A stretch of 64,000 bases of DNA from Thunnus maccoyii. Lineage: Eukaryota > Chordata > Actinopteri > Scombriformes > Scombridae. Numbering within the stretch: position 1 is the first letter of the stretch; the number at the start of each line of letters is the position of its first letter. The notes beneath the pieces were generated by a model. It made no database searches. It saw nothing but the letters and a program-made list of their open reading frames with translations, and had not been told where the DNA came from. The stretch is taken from NCBI RefSeq assembly GCF_910596095.1, contig NC_056546.1:22906425-22970424 (forward strand), written 5' to 3'. Positions 10,901-21,342 of the stretch are shown here, piece by piece. The position numbers and the translations under genes were made by a program.

Positions 10901-13809
10901 TATGCATGTTCCTTGTTTAATAAAGACTAATAATAACAATAACTATACAACACTTCTAGGTAACTCTTTGCATTGGTTTTAACATGCCTGGATTATCAAA
11001 TGGCTCAAATTTGAAGATTCTCTGTAAACATAAATGTACCTGATTGGGTCAACGTCATATTTCTAAAAAAATCTAACATAAACAATGTTTATGTTTCAGA
11101 TCCAATTTCTCCAACCAAAACAAACTCTCTGCCTGGCTATGGAAGAAACGGCCTACATCGGGTGAGAGCTCACTCATACTCACAAGATAGCTGTTGATTA
11201 TGTAACTACAGACAGCAAAATGCTGATAGGAGATGACAGTTAGAAAATTATAATGACTGGAAGTATACAGTCTTGGCACCACTGCCACAAATAAAAATTT
11301 CTATATATTTGTTGTAAGTTAAATCTAATTCTGGTCGTAACGCAGCAACAAAATGCCCATATGTCATTGTTGATGTACTACTGTCTGTATTCCCGCAGCC
11401 ACAGTCAACAGATTTCACCCAGTACAACAGCTATGGTGACATGTGTGGAGGAGGCAGAGGTGAGAGCTGCTACCAAAGTGTAGCCACCAAGTAAATCTCT
11501 TGCCAATTTCACCAGAGCTATTCAGCACCAGTATTCAGAAATGGCTTGCTACATGTACATAAGATGGACCTGCATTTTGAAATATTTGCATAATGATTCA
11601 CACAATGTGTCATCAGGGACAACAGTGTTGTAGATAGTAGCCTGGCAGGGGATTTGACAGCAACACCATTAACTGTGAGTCTCATTTTCTGTCCCATTTT
11701 GTCCTGCAGAGTTTCAGGTATGTCTCTCATCTGCTTTTTCACATGGCATGCACCCTCACCAATGCATCATAAATTTGCTTGCTCATGGGTTGCAAGAGAC
11801 ACCTTATCCTGAATGCACAGTGCCCCCACTCATGCTACATGCTTGCATCACTGTTGGATTAGTGTCAACTACAGGGCATGCAGTGCAGCAATTTCAAATG
11901 CCTCTGATTTGAGAAGCAAACATGCACTGCCCAGTAGCTGAAACACTGTAATGTACATGCAGTGTACAATCATCGCCACATGTCTTGTTTTGTTTGTCCG
12001 TATACCAGTGTTATGACTCAAGCTAAATGTCACATTTGAATATATGATTTCAAAACTCACCATAGAAAAAAAAAGAGACATGCAGAAAACATGTACGACG
12101 ACTGCCCATCTTGAATACTTACTAAGATACTGAACCGTATCCACTACTTGCTCCATCCAGTGAAGACTGTGCCCACTGTCATTAGTGGACATACTCATGC
12201 CATTAACCCTGCAGTCCCCTTCCACTATATTACATTTGTGTATGTTCTATTCTTTAGCACATTAAGGATGGCCGTGCAGCACTTGCAAGGATGGACAGGG
12301 GAGTATCTATGCCTAATATGTTGGAACCAAAAGCAAGTATCTTCTTCTTTTTGTACTGATGTGAAATATGTTACAAAATTTATACCTTGTTCACTTATAC
12401 TGAAGTGCATTTTACAGTAACACATAAATAAAGGCAAACTTTTCAGCTAATAAAAACAAACAAACTTGACAATTTGATTAAGAAGAAGCAACCAGTCCGT
12501 TAGTGGAAGGTGAAATAAAATAAGCGGTGTTCTGTATTGACCTTTGTAGAGTGGGGACATTGGTGGAAGAAATAGGGAGCTAAGAGAGATTTTTAATGGA
12601 GGTAAAAGACTCACATTAGCCGGGTTCCTGATTTAGCATGCTGCTTCAGGAGTCACTCTAGCGCTTAGCATGCTGGCTTCTCCATGTTCATCTGCACATA
12701 GCTTTGACTTACAGTGGCTGGATACTGTATGCAGCATACAGTGGAGAATCCAACGCCCAGATTGTCATCCAAACAACTCATATCACTATATACTGCGTAG
12801 TATATAAGGGAGTGTACACTACTGTGTGGATATGAGTTGGTCAGAGGCTTCACAGAACTTCTAGTTGCTTATTATTGAGCATTTCAGTTAGGTAAATTAT
12901 GATTTTCCAGTTTCTTCTTGTACAGATGGGATTAGCTATTTAGAAAAGTAGAAGCACCTTAGTTTTACAGGACAGTCATTCCCATGTGGATTAACTTGGC
13001 CTACATTACTGATGTTAGCTCTTTTTTTAGTTTGCATTAAATTGCACTAAAAATACAGCCCGTTATGTAACTCTGTTTTCATGTTTTTTGTCCCTTACCT
13101 AATCTATTGCACGTTTCTACACCAAAAAAAATGTGTGCACACCATAGTACCCTGCATTTCCCCAATAACCTAAACAAAAAACAAAAGAAAAACAGCTCTC
13201 ACTCCCAGTCAGCCTCCTGTCACATACCTGTTCTCCCACCCAGTGTTCCCTGTCACAGTGAGAACTAGAAGAATATCCAAATTTTATAGTTTTGTCTGAT
13301 AAAAATGGTTTGTAAGTGTTTGAAGCTTGACTCTAGCTTGGAGTGACCTGTTCACTGACGAGTGTCTCCTTCTGAAGGTGTATCCCTATGAAATGCTCAT
13401 GATAACCAGTAGAGGGAGAGCTAAACTGCCCAGGGATGTGGACAGAACCAGACTGGAGGTATCAGTTTTCCACCTGACTGTCCGCAATTGATACTGGATT
13501 TTTTTCGATTTTGTGTAAATAACATGTTACACAAATACAACTGTAGCAAGGAATGTGCAGTATCCATTGCTTCTTGTCATTTTTGCAGTGACCCTTTTTA
13601 TGGCTTCGGTGCTAACCACGAACAACCCTCACCCCACTCCCCTCCCCTCCCACCCTCCCCTCCTTTGTTTTCTCCACCTTTGTTCTCAATTCTAGCGCCA
13701 CTTAGCACCTGAAACGTTCTTTGACATCTTTGGAATGGAGATCCAGGAGTTTGACAGGCTTCCCCTGTGGAAACGCAACGACATGAAAAAGAAGGCCAAG
13801 CTCTTCTAG
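868..13809 (+). CDS. ablim1: Actin-binding LIM protein 1, C-terminal two thirds (5' partial)
   Basis: Cytoskeletal adaptor that binds F-actin through a C-terminal villin headpiece and other partners through LIM zinc fingers. Exons seen: 868-994, 1115-1208, 3204-3291, 3508-3572, 3961-4005, 4653-4730, 4943-5101, 5374-5418, 5846-5881, 6008-6137, 6791-6910, 7712-7816, 8178-8225, 9165-9305, 10054-10139, 10426-10549, 11100-11161, 11399-11459, 11710-11717, 12258-12332, 13378-13458, 13696-13809. Joined, they keep one frame for 630 residues to TAG. The first four exons carry LIM3 and LIM4 ([39 protein letters not shown]). A Ser/Pro-rich linker follows ([38 protein letters not shown]), then an acidic coiled stretch ([16 protein letters not shown]), [15 protein letters not shown], and the headpiece ending KKKAKLF. 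The linker and the [12 protein letters not shown] motif fit ABLIM1 better than ABLIM2 or ABLIM3. Several phase-matched small exons are probably cassettes and need not all occur in one transcript. LIM1, LIM2 and the promoter are outside the window. Confidence 0.93.
1209..3203 (+). other. ablim1: ablim1 intron, 2.0 kb
   Basis: Intron between the two halves of LIM4. It is AT-rich and no further coding segment was recognised. It has short runs of CA repeat near 1225 and nothing else clear. Confidence 0.6.
3331..3390. repeat. hAT-like MITE end fragment
   Basis: The stretch ends with a terminal sequence seen again at about 42045-42084 (ATTGATAATGAAAA, CGTTAG, CAGCCCTA). It resembles the end of a very common teleost hAT-type MITE, which typically ends in a CAGGGCTGCAAC-like repeat. 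It lies in the ablim1 intron 40 bases after the donor at 3291. Confidence 0.55.
3961..4005 (+). other. ablim1: ablim1 15-codon cassette exon
   Basis: A 45-base, phase 0-0 segment between a strong acceptor (cttcctccacag) and a donor (gtactg). It reads [15 protein letters not shown] and would sit directly before [14 protein letters not shown]. As I recall, longer human ABLIM1 isoforms carry a similar short LLSPP...NPRQ segment at this point. Being phase-neutral, it can be skipped without changing the frame. Confidence 0.6.
5631..5710. repeat. 80-bp palindromic MITE-like hairpin
   Basis: The left arm (agtaccggtcaaaagtttgg) and the reverse complement of the right arm (gtaccagtcaaaagtttgg) match almost perfectly. 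The arms continue inward as variants of acactttctcatt and acaccttcccatt. This gives a stem of over 30 bp with a tiny loop, in the ablim1 intron between 5418 and 5846. The sequence resembles the short snap-back inverted-repeat elements widespread in fish genomes. Confidence 0.75.
5981..6004. repeat. (GT)n microsatellite at a splice acceptor
   Basis: Twelve GT units run directly into tcag and the ablim1 exon at 6008, taking the place of the normal pyrimidine tract. Confidence 0.9.
7885..7936. repeat. (ATCT)n microsatellite
   Basis: About 13 perfect tetranucleotide units, 69 bases downstream of the ablim1 exon ending at 7816. Probably length-polymorphic. Confidence 0.95.
9165..9305 (+). other. 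ablim1: ablim1 47-codon exon ([12 protein letters not shown])
   Basis: This exon is too short to stand out as an ORF, but it fits phase 1-1. It has an acceptor (ccaacctag) and a donor (gtacag). It encodes [20 protein letters not shown] and then [10 protein letters not shown]. That corresponds to the QSKSSEDIIKFSKFPAAQAP stretch I recall from human ABLIM1, between YKQH and the acidic coiled region. It supports the ABLIM1 assignment. Confidence 0.8.
10376..10423. repeat. (GT)n microsatellite abutting a splice acceptor
   Basis: A nearly pure GT/AT-interrupted tract of about 48 bases ends in tgtag. It immediately precedes the ablim1 exon at 10426, so the acceptor has almost no pyrimidine tract apart from the alternating T. 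Confidence 0.9.
11710..11717 (+). other. ablim1: ablim1 8-base microexon
   Basis: AGTTTCAG lies between tcctgcag and gtatgt. The exon before it (11399-11459) ends in phase 1 and the exon after it (12258-12332) starts in phase 0. Adding exactly 8 bases restores the frame, giving R-E-F-Q-H-I-K-D. Human ABLIM1 has RDYQ at the same place as I recall it. Without it the downstream headpiece would be out of frame. Confidence 0.7.
12333..12334 (+). other. ablim1: Non-canonical GC splice donor (GC-AG intron)
   Basis: The exon encoding [14 protein letters not shown] ends at 12332 and is followed by gcaagt, not gt. The next exon starts in phase at 13378 after tctgaag. No GT donor in the right phase lies close by. 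Confidence 0.75.
13632..13663 (-). other. C-rich tract, possible G-quadruplex on the minus strand
   Basis: Repeated runs of three to five C (cccc, cccc, cccc, ccc, cccc) lie just before the acceptor of the last ablim1 exon. The opposite strand has at least four G3-4 runs with short spacers. In the transcript it acts as an extended pyrimidine tract. Confidence 0.6.
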
Positions 13810-14719
13810 CACTCAGAGCAGCATGCATATACTATACATTCATACAGATAGCACACGACAACTGTAATCTAGATGTAGGTTTTGGTTTATTTCCTTTTCT
13901 TCTGTTTTTTGTTTTGTTTTGTTTTTCCTGACATAATCAAGGAAGCCATGAAATGGACTCTTTTTGCTCTGATGCTTCCTGAGAATGTGAGCTGAATGAT
14001 TTGTCCAGTTAGACTTGCACAGGAAACAAGGAATGGGAATCTCTTCCATGTTCAAAAATGACAAAGAATGAGAGTGAATGATAAATAGGGTCATGTTATT
14101 TGGTTTGACTGCGCTTGTTTTACTTCTTGCTTTGCTTTGAGTGGAACTGCTTTCATTTCTTTCTTGCTTGTTTCTTCCTACTATTTGTTGCTGTTGATTC
14201 CTGTGGAACTTTGTAAGTACAGTAGAACCTCATGGCGCCATTACAAAATGTCCATGCTTGTAGCTTGAACATGTGTCAGCTTTCCTTCGCTTGGGCTGAA
14301 ACAGTTTTGGTCCAAAGTTTGCAAGAATCGGCTCAGTGAGTCTTTGAATTTAAAAAAAAAAAAAAAAAGGCAGTCAGCTGACCCAGCAAATGTTTTACTG
14401 GATCTACATGGAAATGAATCATCCAAGCACCTACACATCGTCAGTCTCCTTCCCTTGGCTGCTGTACATGCCAATCAGTCATCCGACCCTGACAAAAAGA
14501 AAATGTCTCTCTTCTCAGGCTCTCATAAACATGGCCAGACACTTTCCCTTTACATGTATTGGAAGTACAAATCTTAATATATTTTAATGCCGTATCCGAC
14601 ATACAGTAACCAACAAATAGATAAAACACCTAATGTAAGAAGCAACTGTATTTGAAAGTACTGTTTTATAAATGAAAACCCACACTGCCATTTGTTGTAT
14701 TGAAATCTAAGCCAATAAA
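13810..14719 (+). other. ablim1: ablim1 3' UTR with poly(A) signal
   Basis: Non-coding sequence after the TAG. AATAAA is at 14714-14719, and a second AATAAA near 14813 is an alternative. It contains a poly-A run at 14351-14368. The extent is inferred from the signal only. Confidence 0.65.
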
Positions 14720-17700
14720 GCTTTAAATCACCATGAACCATATGATCCTCGGCTATACCAAAGGTACCCACCGCCTCTTTTCTGTTCTCTGTTTACTTCT
14801 TTGCATTCCACTAATAAACACACTGGTTCAGTGACGTCACACAGGTGAGAGGTAGTCTGACGACTAGTTGGCTTTTATGGGACCAGTCCAACAGTGTACT
14901 CTACTAACCCTCTGCACAATCACTGATTATATGGGGCACCTTTGAGGAAACATCTTTTTACATGATCTTGGCCTTTTACTCTGATATAAACATTTGTATA
15001 GCTGCATTTGAAAATTTTGTGTGGAGGCAAATATTCCTCTGATGAATAGTGAACAACCACCATTGCCCAGGAAACCCATCAGCTGTTGCTTTTAAAGGAA
15101 CATATTAGCTGCTTGAGAATTTATTATCCACATTTTAATAGCGTCTGAAGTCACTGGCCTTTTCAAATATTTAGCCATAATTCAGAGAGCACTGTCAGAA
15201 TTTGACTGCAGATTGTCTTTTGGACAACAAAATACGTACAGCATCTATAACTGAGCTTTTTTCAAAATATTCCACAGTTTTAAATTGATGAATACAGTTT
15301 CCTTCCTTTTAAGCAGTCATTTGTGTCAGTTCATGTCAGTATGAATAAAAACAAATATTTATTTGAATAAATATTTTATTTTTGCTTGAGACAGGTATCA
15401 TTATGAACTATGTTTTGTCAGTTATATTTATATGGTAATGCAGTTGCATGCATAGATTTTTTACAGTAAAAACTTTTCCAGATTGATGCAATCAAGTGCT
15501 AGTGGGAAGGTAAGATATCCAAGACTTGAGTTCTGTTCACGGTAATGCAAGAAACTACAAAATTCATATTTTCCTTTTCATGAGGTCCATATCTTTTGAA
15601 AGTTTGTCCTCCAGGTTTGAATTTCTAATAACATGGCAACTTAATATGAGAGCAATGCTGTATAGTGCAAATCTTTGTTAAATCTCAGATGTCACATCAG
15701 TGTTTCCCATGCAAACATTACTGTAAAGCATTACCTCGATTACCTTACAATGATAATGTAATTTTGAGAAAAAAGAAAGTGTTTAATGGTATGGATACTT
15801 ACCTCAAGCATGATTGATTTTCATACTGTATTGAAATGAACTGAGCAGTGGCTCCCTGGATGGCAGGAAAAACATGTTTCAAGACATATAAAAATAATCT
15901 GCAATAATAATTTGTGTCTGATTTGGTTTTTCCACAAAAAAGGTTCACTTTAACCCTGATCATATTTTGTCATTGTCTCCTATTAAGTCGATTCTGACCA
16001 AAGTCACCGCAAATGCTTTTCTGTACAGCTACTTTTATCTTAATGGTCACATATTATACTCTTTTTCAGCAAATTAATATAGGTCTCTGAGGTCCCCAAA
16101 ACATGTATTTGAGGTTTTTTGCTGAAATACCACTCAGATTATGCATTTTAGCATGCCTCTATACCCCTCTGTTGCAGTCCTGTTCTCAATGGGCTGTTGC
16201 TGTGTCTATGTGAATGAGCTGCTGCTCCACACACCCCACTCCAGAACTGGGTGGCTTGCCGGTCTGATACAATGCAAGATTATATGACCACAACTGGAGA
16301 GAGGGCTGTTGACAGTATTCATATTCATACTGGAACTGCAACGGAGCTGCAGCAGCGTCACTAATACTAGTATTACAGTAACGCTAAGTGTAACTGTGCA
16401 TCAGAATGGTCGTATAAGCCTCCACTTGACTTTACACACACTGCCACAGTGGGCCACTAAAGCTTTATTATCTGAGCAAGTTAGCTGCCGGGTGCTAATC
16501 AAAGTTACACAACACTGCCAAGCAAATGAATTCTTGCAGTTTTACTTTCTTTTTCACACATGTATCGTTACCCTCATGGTATGTCTATCAAGGACATTTA
16601 CATAACGTTACGGCAGCAACACACACATACTGACAAGGATCATGAAGCAGAACGGGTTAAAGTGTAATAACAAAGCTAGCTGAGCTAGCGCTGCAGTTTA
16701 AAGTTCTACCAAAAGCAACTTGAAAAAACAGTTACCACCATCCAACCTACTATTGTCGTTATTTAGTTGGCTTCAAATGAGACTTAATGTTCACACAGTT
16801 TTTCTTGACTGTTCCTCAACAACATTAGTTCAACATCACTAGCAATATTAGCTGTGCAACATGCTAACACCAAGTTCAACAGGCTAACCTAAATAAACAG
16901 TAAAACAGCATAAAACATGGCAAACATTACAGATTCCAAGTTTGAGGTATGGTCACGAACTGCTGGTATCGATCCAGAAATGGAGTTACATCCAGGTACC
17001 CACTATTTTGTGCACAGATACAACACTTTTCCAGTCATTGTTGGGACATTTCCATCAAAAATAAAGTGAATCCAACAGGTCTTCACTTCCTCAGATAATG
17101 GGAGACATAAAGACTGTTGTGTTGCTTCTTGCAGCCCACAACAGAACAATTTGATTCAGTAGATTTCAGTGGGCTGGGACCATCAGCCTGCTGATGGGCT
17201 GGAGGAGGTCCCTTTATGATATCATAAAGGGAGCCAAATCTAAATAGCGTGTTTGCACACACATTTACCGAAAGATGGAGCAGGAGATAAAGAGAGAGGA
17301 TGGTCTTTTCTTACAGTTTGGGGGTCTCCAAAAACACGGGGGGCACATATTTATGTTGGAAAGGCATGAAAAAGTGCATTTTGCATAATATGTGGCTTTT
17401 AAATTTCCACTCCAGACATGTTTTAAGACATATAAAGATGCTGTGCTTATAAATCATTTGTGTCTTATATGTTTTTTCCACAAAAATGTTCAATACACTG
17501 GTCAAAAATTATTGAAAGCACATCTCCTTCTCCCTCATTGAAAAACACTGAATATATGAATGTGTAAACGAAATTAAATTAAATTAAATTAAATTTCAAA
17601 AGTGTCTGAAAACTCCATTTTCAGTGTATTTGCACTGGAGGCTTCAAATCTCTGCATCATATTTGCAAGTTGCTTGGTGAACCACGATTGTCTTCCAAGC

Positions 17701-18428
17701 TAGTTGTGATGTCACAAATCATGCCCATAAGTACACGTCTTAAACGGATCTTTAAGGAGAGCACAAAGAAACTTTCCCCCTGAGTAGATGAATGTGAAAA
17801 CAGGCTAGTGTCAAACCCTTCACATTAATCATTCTGCACAGTGAAAGTTAAACATCCAAGTGAAGAAAGATTAAGCTAACACATTTTTGAGAGGAGGGGG
17901 ACTTTAACGATGCAGAAAACTATGGTGTGCTTTGAAAAATGATCAACAGTGGTGTAAAGTGTGATGCAACTTGTAGTAGAAATACGCAAACATTCCACTA
18001 TAGTCCTTTAAGTGTCACAACATAACTTCTCAGCTCTCTTTTGAGCATTTTGGCTCCGAAACATGAACTGAACTGTACACTTGTACAGTGCGTGCTGTTC
18101 ATTAAAGCTACAACGTGACTGTACTCAGTCAGAGGGACAAATGTGAATTCCTATGGACACAACAATCATAATTTTCCTCTTAGAGAAGGAAGCACTGACA
18201 AACACTCCTGGAATATGGAAAACAGATGCCTGCATCTGGGGTCACAACACTGCCAGTAAATTGAATAATGCAATGCCTATTAATAAATAGCACAGGAGAA
18301 AAACTTAAAAGAGGTGGTTGTTATACAGATACAGTACTTCCTACTGCCCCTGTCAGTCAACTTTGTCTTTTTTGCTATCAAAATTAAGGTTAATAATAAG
18401 TTATTGAATATCTGCACCTTTTCTACAG
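14720..18428. other. Intergenic, repeat-rich region
   Basis: No coding exon was recognised on either strand. It holds a perfect CRE-like palindrome (TGACGTCA, 14832-14839). A repeat block at about 15868-17491 is bounded by two direct copies of an 80-base sequence and contains a 24-bp perfect palindrome. A short (AAATT)n run lies near 17573-17595. A RING/B-box exon expected upstream of the TRIM gene was looked for here and not found. Confidence 0.6.
15868..17491. repeat. Composite repeat block with flanking direct copies
   Basis: The segments 15868-15948 and 17412-17491 are direct copies sharing acatgtt..aagacatataaa, atttgtgtct and tttttccacaaaaa...ttca. Between them lies sequence resembling a common teleost MITE, including the perfect 24-bp palindrome at 17209-17232 centred on tgatatca. 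This suggests insertion or tandem duplication of a mobile element. Confidence 0.55.
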
Positions 18429-20039
18429 GAGATGTTAGAAAAAAATCAGGAGTGTCTAAAGAAGCAAAGGGAAGCCGTTAAATACAGACTGAAGAAACTG
18501 GCAGCACGGCAATCAGAAATCACAGTAAGTTGTGTTCAAACTGGTCTTTGTTAAAATTTACAAAAACTACAACACTAATACTGTAATCACATCTGTGAGC
18601 TGCAGTAAAATACACTGATAAATGCTTTTGCCTGACTCAGAAAAAGTCCTCAGTGATAAGGGAGAGCATCATAAGGAAATATCAAGAGATCCAGACTATC
18701 TTGGATGAAGACCTGAGGATGACCCTATCCTATCTTGAGATGGAGGAGCGGGCTGCTGTCTCGGCCCTGGATGGGCTCATGGAGAAGAACTGTTCCCTCA
18801 TCCAGGAGATAGAGCAGGACCTGGCCAGACTCACAGTGGCACTGGACCAGGTGGACGCACAGACTGATACAATGGTGACTGAAGCGTTTGTTATCATGGG
18901 AAATATTTTAAACAAGACATTGGTCAAGTTGCGATATGCTGGACCAAATATGAACACACACACAATCTGAAATTTCATATTTACTTTATCAATTGTGTAT
19001 TGAAAATAAAAAATATGACGTGAGTGTTATGAAATATTGTGTTTTCAGAGTACATTTGATCTTGATTTTCCTGTTTTTCTTCAGTCATTCTTCTCATACT
19101 CTGAGCAGCAAGAGATGGAGGCTGTGGACAAGTATGGACTAAAACCACAATTTCACAATTTTCACAAAATTCTTCAGTATGATGCATTGCAACAACAACT
19201 TATGTTGTTTCTGTCTGTGGTCTACATCCTCCAGAGTGATAGATCTGCTGAACAGGACGGACCCCAGCAGTGTGAACCTTGACGACGCCAAAGCTGAACA
19301 GATCCTCAGTCTCACCAACAACATGCTTCTGCTTGTCTGCTCCCAGACGCCTCTATTTAAAAAACTCATCAAGAGCTGTCAGTTCTCACACACATGTTAA
19401 TAACCGCAATTTGATCTCTTTAACATGTGTATTTTTATGTATAAAAATGTTTATCATGTGTCTCCAGATTCCAGTGAAGTGAGTTTGGATCCAGAGACGG
19501 CCCACCCAAAGCTGATCATCTCCCCCCAAGGTGACAGTGCCACCTACACAGACACCTGGCAGGAGCTTCCTGACATCCCTGATCGCTTTGACACCACCCT
19601 TAATGTCATCAGCTTGCAAAGCTTCAGCTTCGGTCGCCACTACTGGGAGATCGACGTGACTGGGAAGACTTACTGGGAGCTTGGTGTCACCTATCCCACC
19701 ATTCCTCGCAAGGGCACCTCTGAGGACTGTTGGCTTGGCCGTGGGAATGAGTCCTGGTGTGTGGAATTCTTTGACGGGGAGTATACAGCTTGGCATGGAG
19801 GGGTGCCGCATCAGCTGCCTTTCACAAAACGCTTCTGTCGGATTGGGGTTTTGTGTAGTTTCCCTGCAGGGTTGGTGACGTTTCTTGAGGCGGACAACAT
19901 GACACCGCTGTTTTCCTTTTGTGCAGGAACCTTCTCAGACTGCCTCCACCTGGCCCTGTGTCCTGGTCATGACCACAACGGCACCAATGCAAAGCCTATT
20001 GTCATCTGTAATACTCCATCTCATACCAGTGGTCTGTGA
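18429..20039 (+). CDS. TRIM-family coiled-coil/PRY-SPRY protein, no RING exon visible
   Basis: Exons: 18429-18524 (96 bases), 18641-18874 (234), 19085-19131 (47), 19235-19377 (143) and 19468-20039 (572). Together they form one 364-codon frame ending in TGA. The 96 and 234 base exons are the classic TRIM coiled-coil exon sizes. They encode charged heptad-like sequence (KLAARQSEIT, IQEIEQDLARL). The last exons encode PRY (LDPETAHPKLIIS) and SPRY (HYWEIDVTGKTYWELGV, WCVEFFDGEYTAW, VTFLEADNMTPLFSF). TRIM proteins usually begin with a RING and B-box exon just upstream. None is recognisable in the 3.7 kb before 18429, although one further away or lost cannot be separated here. If translation starts locally, ATG 18432 is the second codon of the 96-base exon. 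TRIM PRY-SPRY domains bind protein targets, and without a RING no ligase activity would be expected. It is probably a paralogue of the minus-strand TRIM gene at 26275-28439. Confidence 0.8.
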
Positions 20040-20085
20040 TTAGTTGTGCCACAGAAAAGCATTTAGTAATTATTTCTATTAATGA

Positions 20086-20542
20086 ACCCTTTATAAAGGT
20101 TTATAAGCTGTAACTTATGGCTTTATTAACAAAAGAAAATAAATTTAATAATGCTTTATGGATCAGTTACAAGTCATTCATTAATTAAGTTTGGGGTTGC
20201 CAGGTAGTAAAAAAATCTTTCTGTTTATCCTGTCTATTTGGTAATAATGCAGTTATAAATGTTGGTAATCCATCAATAAATGCTCATGGGTTTCTTATTC
20301 TCTAATAATTAAACCAGTCTGCAGTGAAGGGTGCCTTCCTGATTAATGAAAGAGTTAGTTAAAAAGACTAAGCCAGTGTGATGCTGGAAGTGTGGAGTGG
20401 AGTGGTAAACACCAACGGGAGAGATTTTCACAACCTGGCAACCCAAAACTTACCTTTATCACTGTTACATAAGGCATTATAATTTATTTTACTAACCATT
20501 AATAAAGCCATCAGTTACTTCTTTATAAAAGGCTCCTTCTAA
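20086..20542. mobile_element. Snap-back MITE with long terminal inverted repeats
   Basis: Roughly the first 130 bases, from ccctttataaagg, match the reverse complement of the last 130, ending near ccttttataaagaagtaactg. Shared blocks are atggctttattaa, aataaatt, aatgc.ttatg and gggttgccaggt. No transposase is encoded. It starts about 45 bases after the TRIM stop codon and contains AATAAA at 20138-20143. Confidence 0.75.
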
Positions 20543-21342
20543 GAAAGTGGTACTGCTACTGGATTAATTTTCTTTGAAATAATAGAATGTATTTCAGACA
20601 ACATGAAGCACACTGCGATATAAATTACTTGCAGAGAGAAAGAAGCAACTTACAAGGAATCACATTAATAGAGAACACTACACACTTCTTCCAGTGCCTA
20701 TACTGTATATGCTTATTGAACTTTCAGATAAATATGCAGAAACGTTAGAAGAAACAGTACACCTTATAAGTTCATTATATTAAGTAAAAGGGTCATGAAA
20801 AGAATGTTTAATGCTTATTAAGTTTAAATATTCCACAATACAAGATGCATACATTACACTTGACTGATTTTGTAAATGTATAAAGAGATCTAATATCAAA
20901 GGTAGTTTATTCTGAGATACACCAAGTGTATGTGGATCCAAAGTCTACATTCAAACAAACAGTTAGCTCTTTGCAAATATGCTCTCTGAGCCTCTGTGTT
21001 ACATCTGATTGTGTGCTTAGTCTCTTTGATCAAAATCCATTTTAACATATTTCAATATGAAAAATGTTTCAAAGATGGCTCTTGATCTTTTTTAACAATT
21101 ATTTGTTCATTATAAATATTTGGTTACATGAACAATGTTTTGCTCATTATTACTTAAATAATTAGTGTCCAAAAGCCCAGTTAAAGTCAATAAAACTGAC
21201 TCAGCATGATGGATGGATGCCAGACCACCCAGGTGAATCAAAGGTTAGTGTACTTACTCAAATGTTTCGAAAAGTGTGACTGATCTGCTAGACAGCGCAC
21301 TCTCGTTTTACGCTCCTGGATGTCTTCTGATCCACTGCCATC
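20543..21342. other. Intergenic region before habp2
   Basis: AT-rich DNA with no recognised exon or clear TATA box. The habp2 promoter and 5' UTR should lie in the last few hundred bases but cannot be pinned down from the sequence alone. Confidence 0.5.

Noticed and set aside
19386-19811. 141-codon minus-strand ORF opposite the TRIM SPRY exon
   Set aside because: It is the shadow of the plus-strand SPRY exon, which has clear PRY-SPRY motifs and splice sites.
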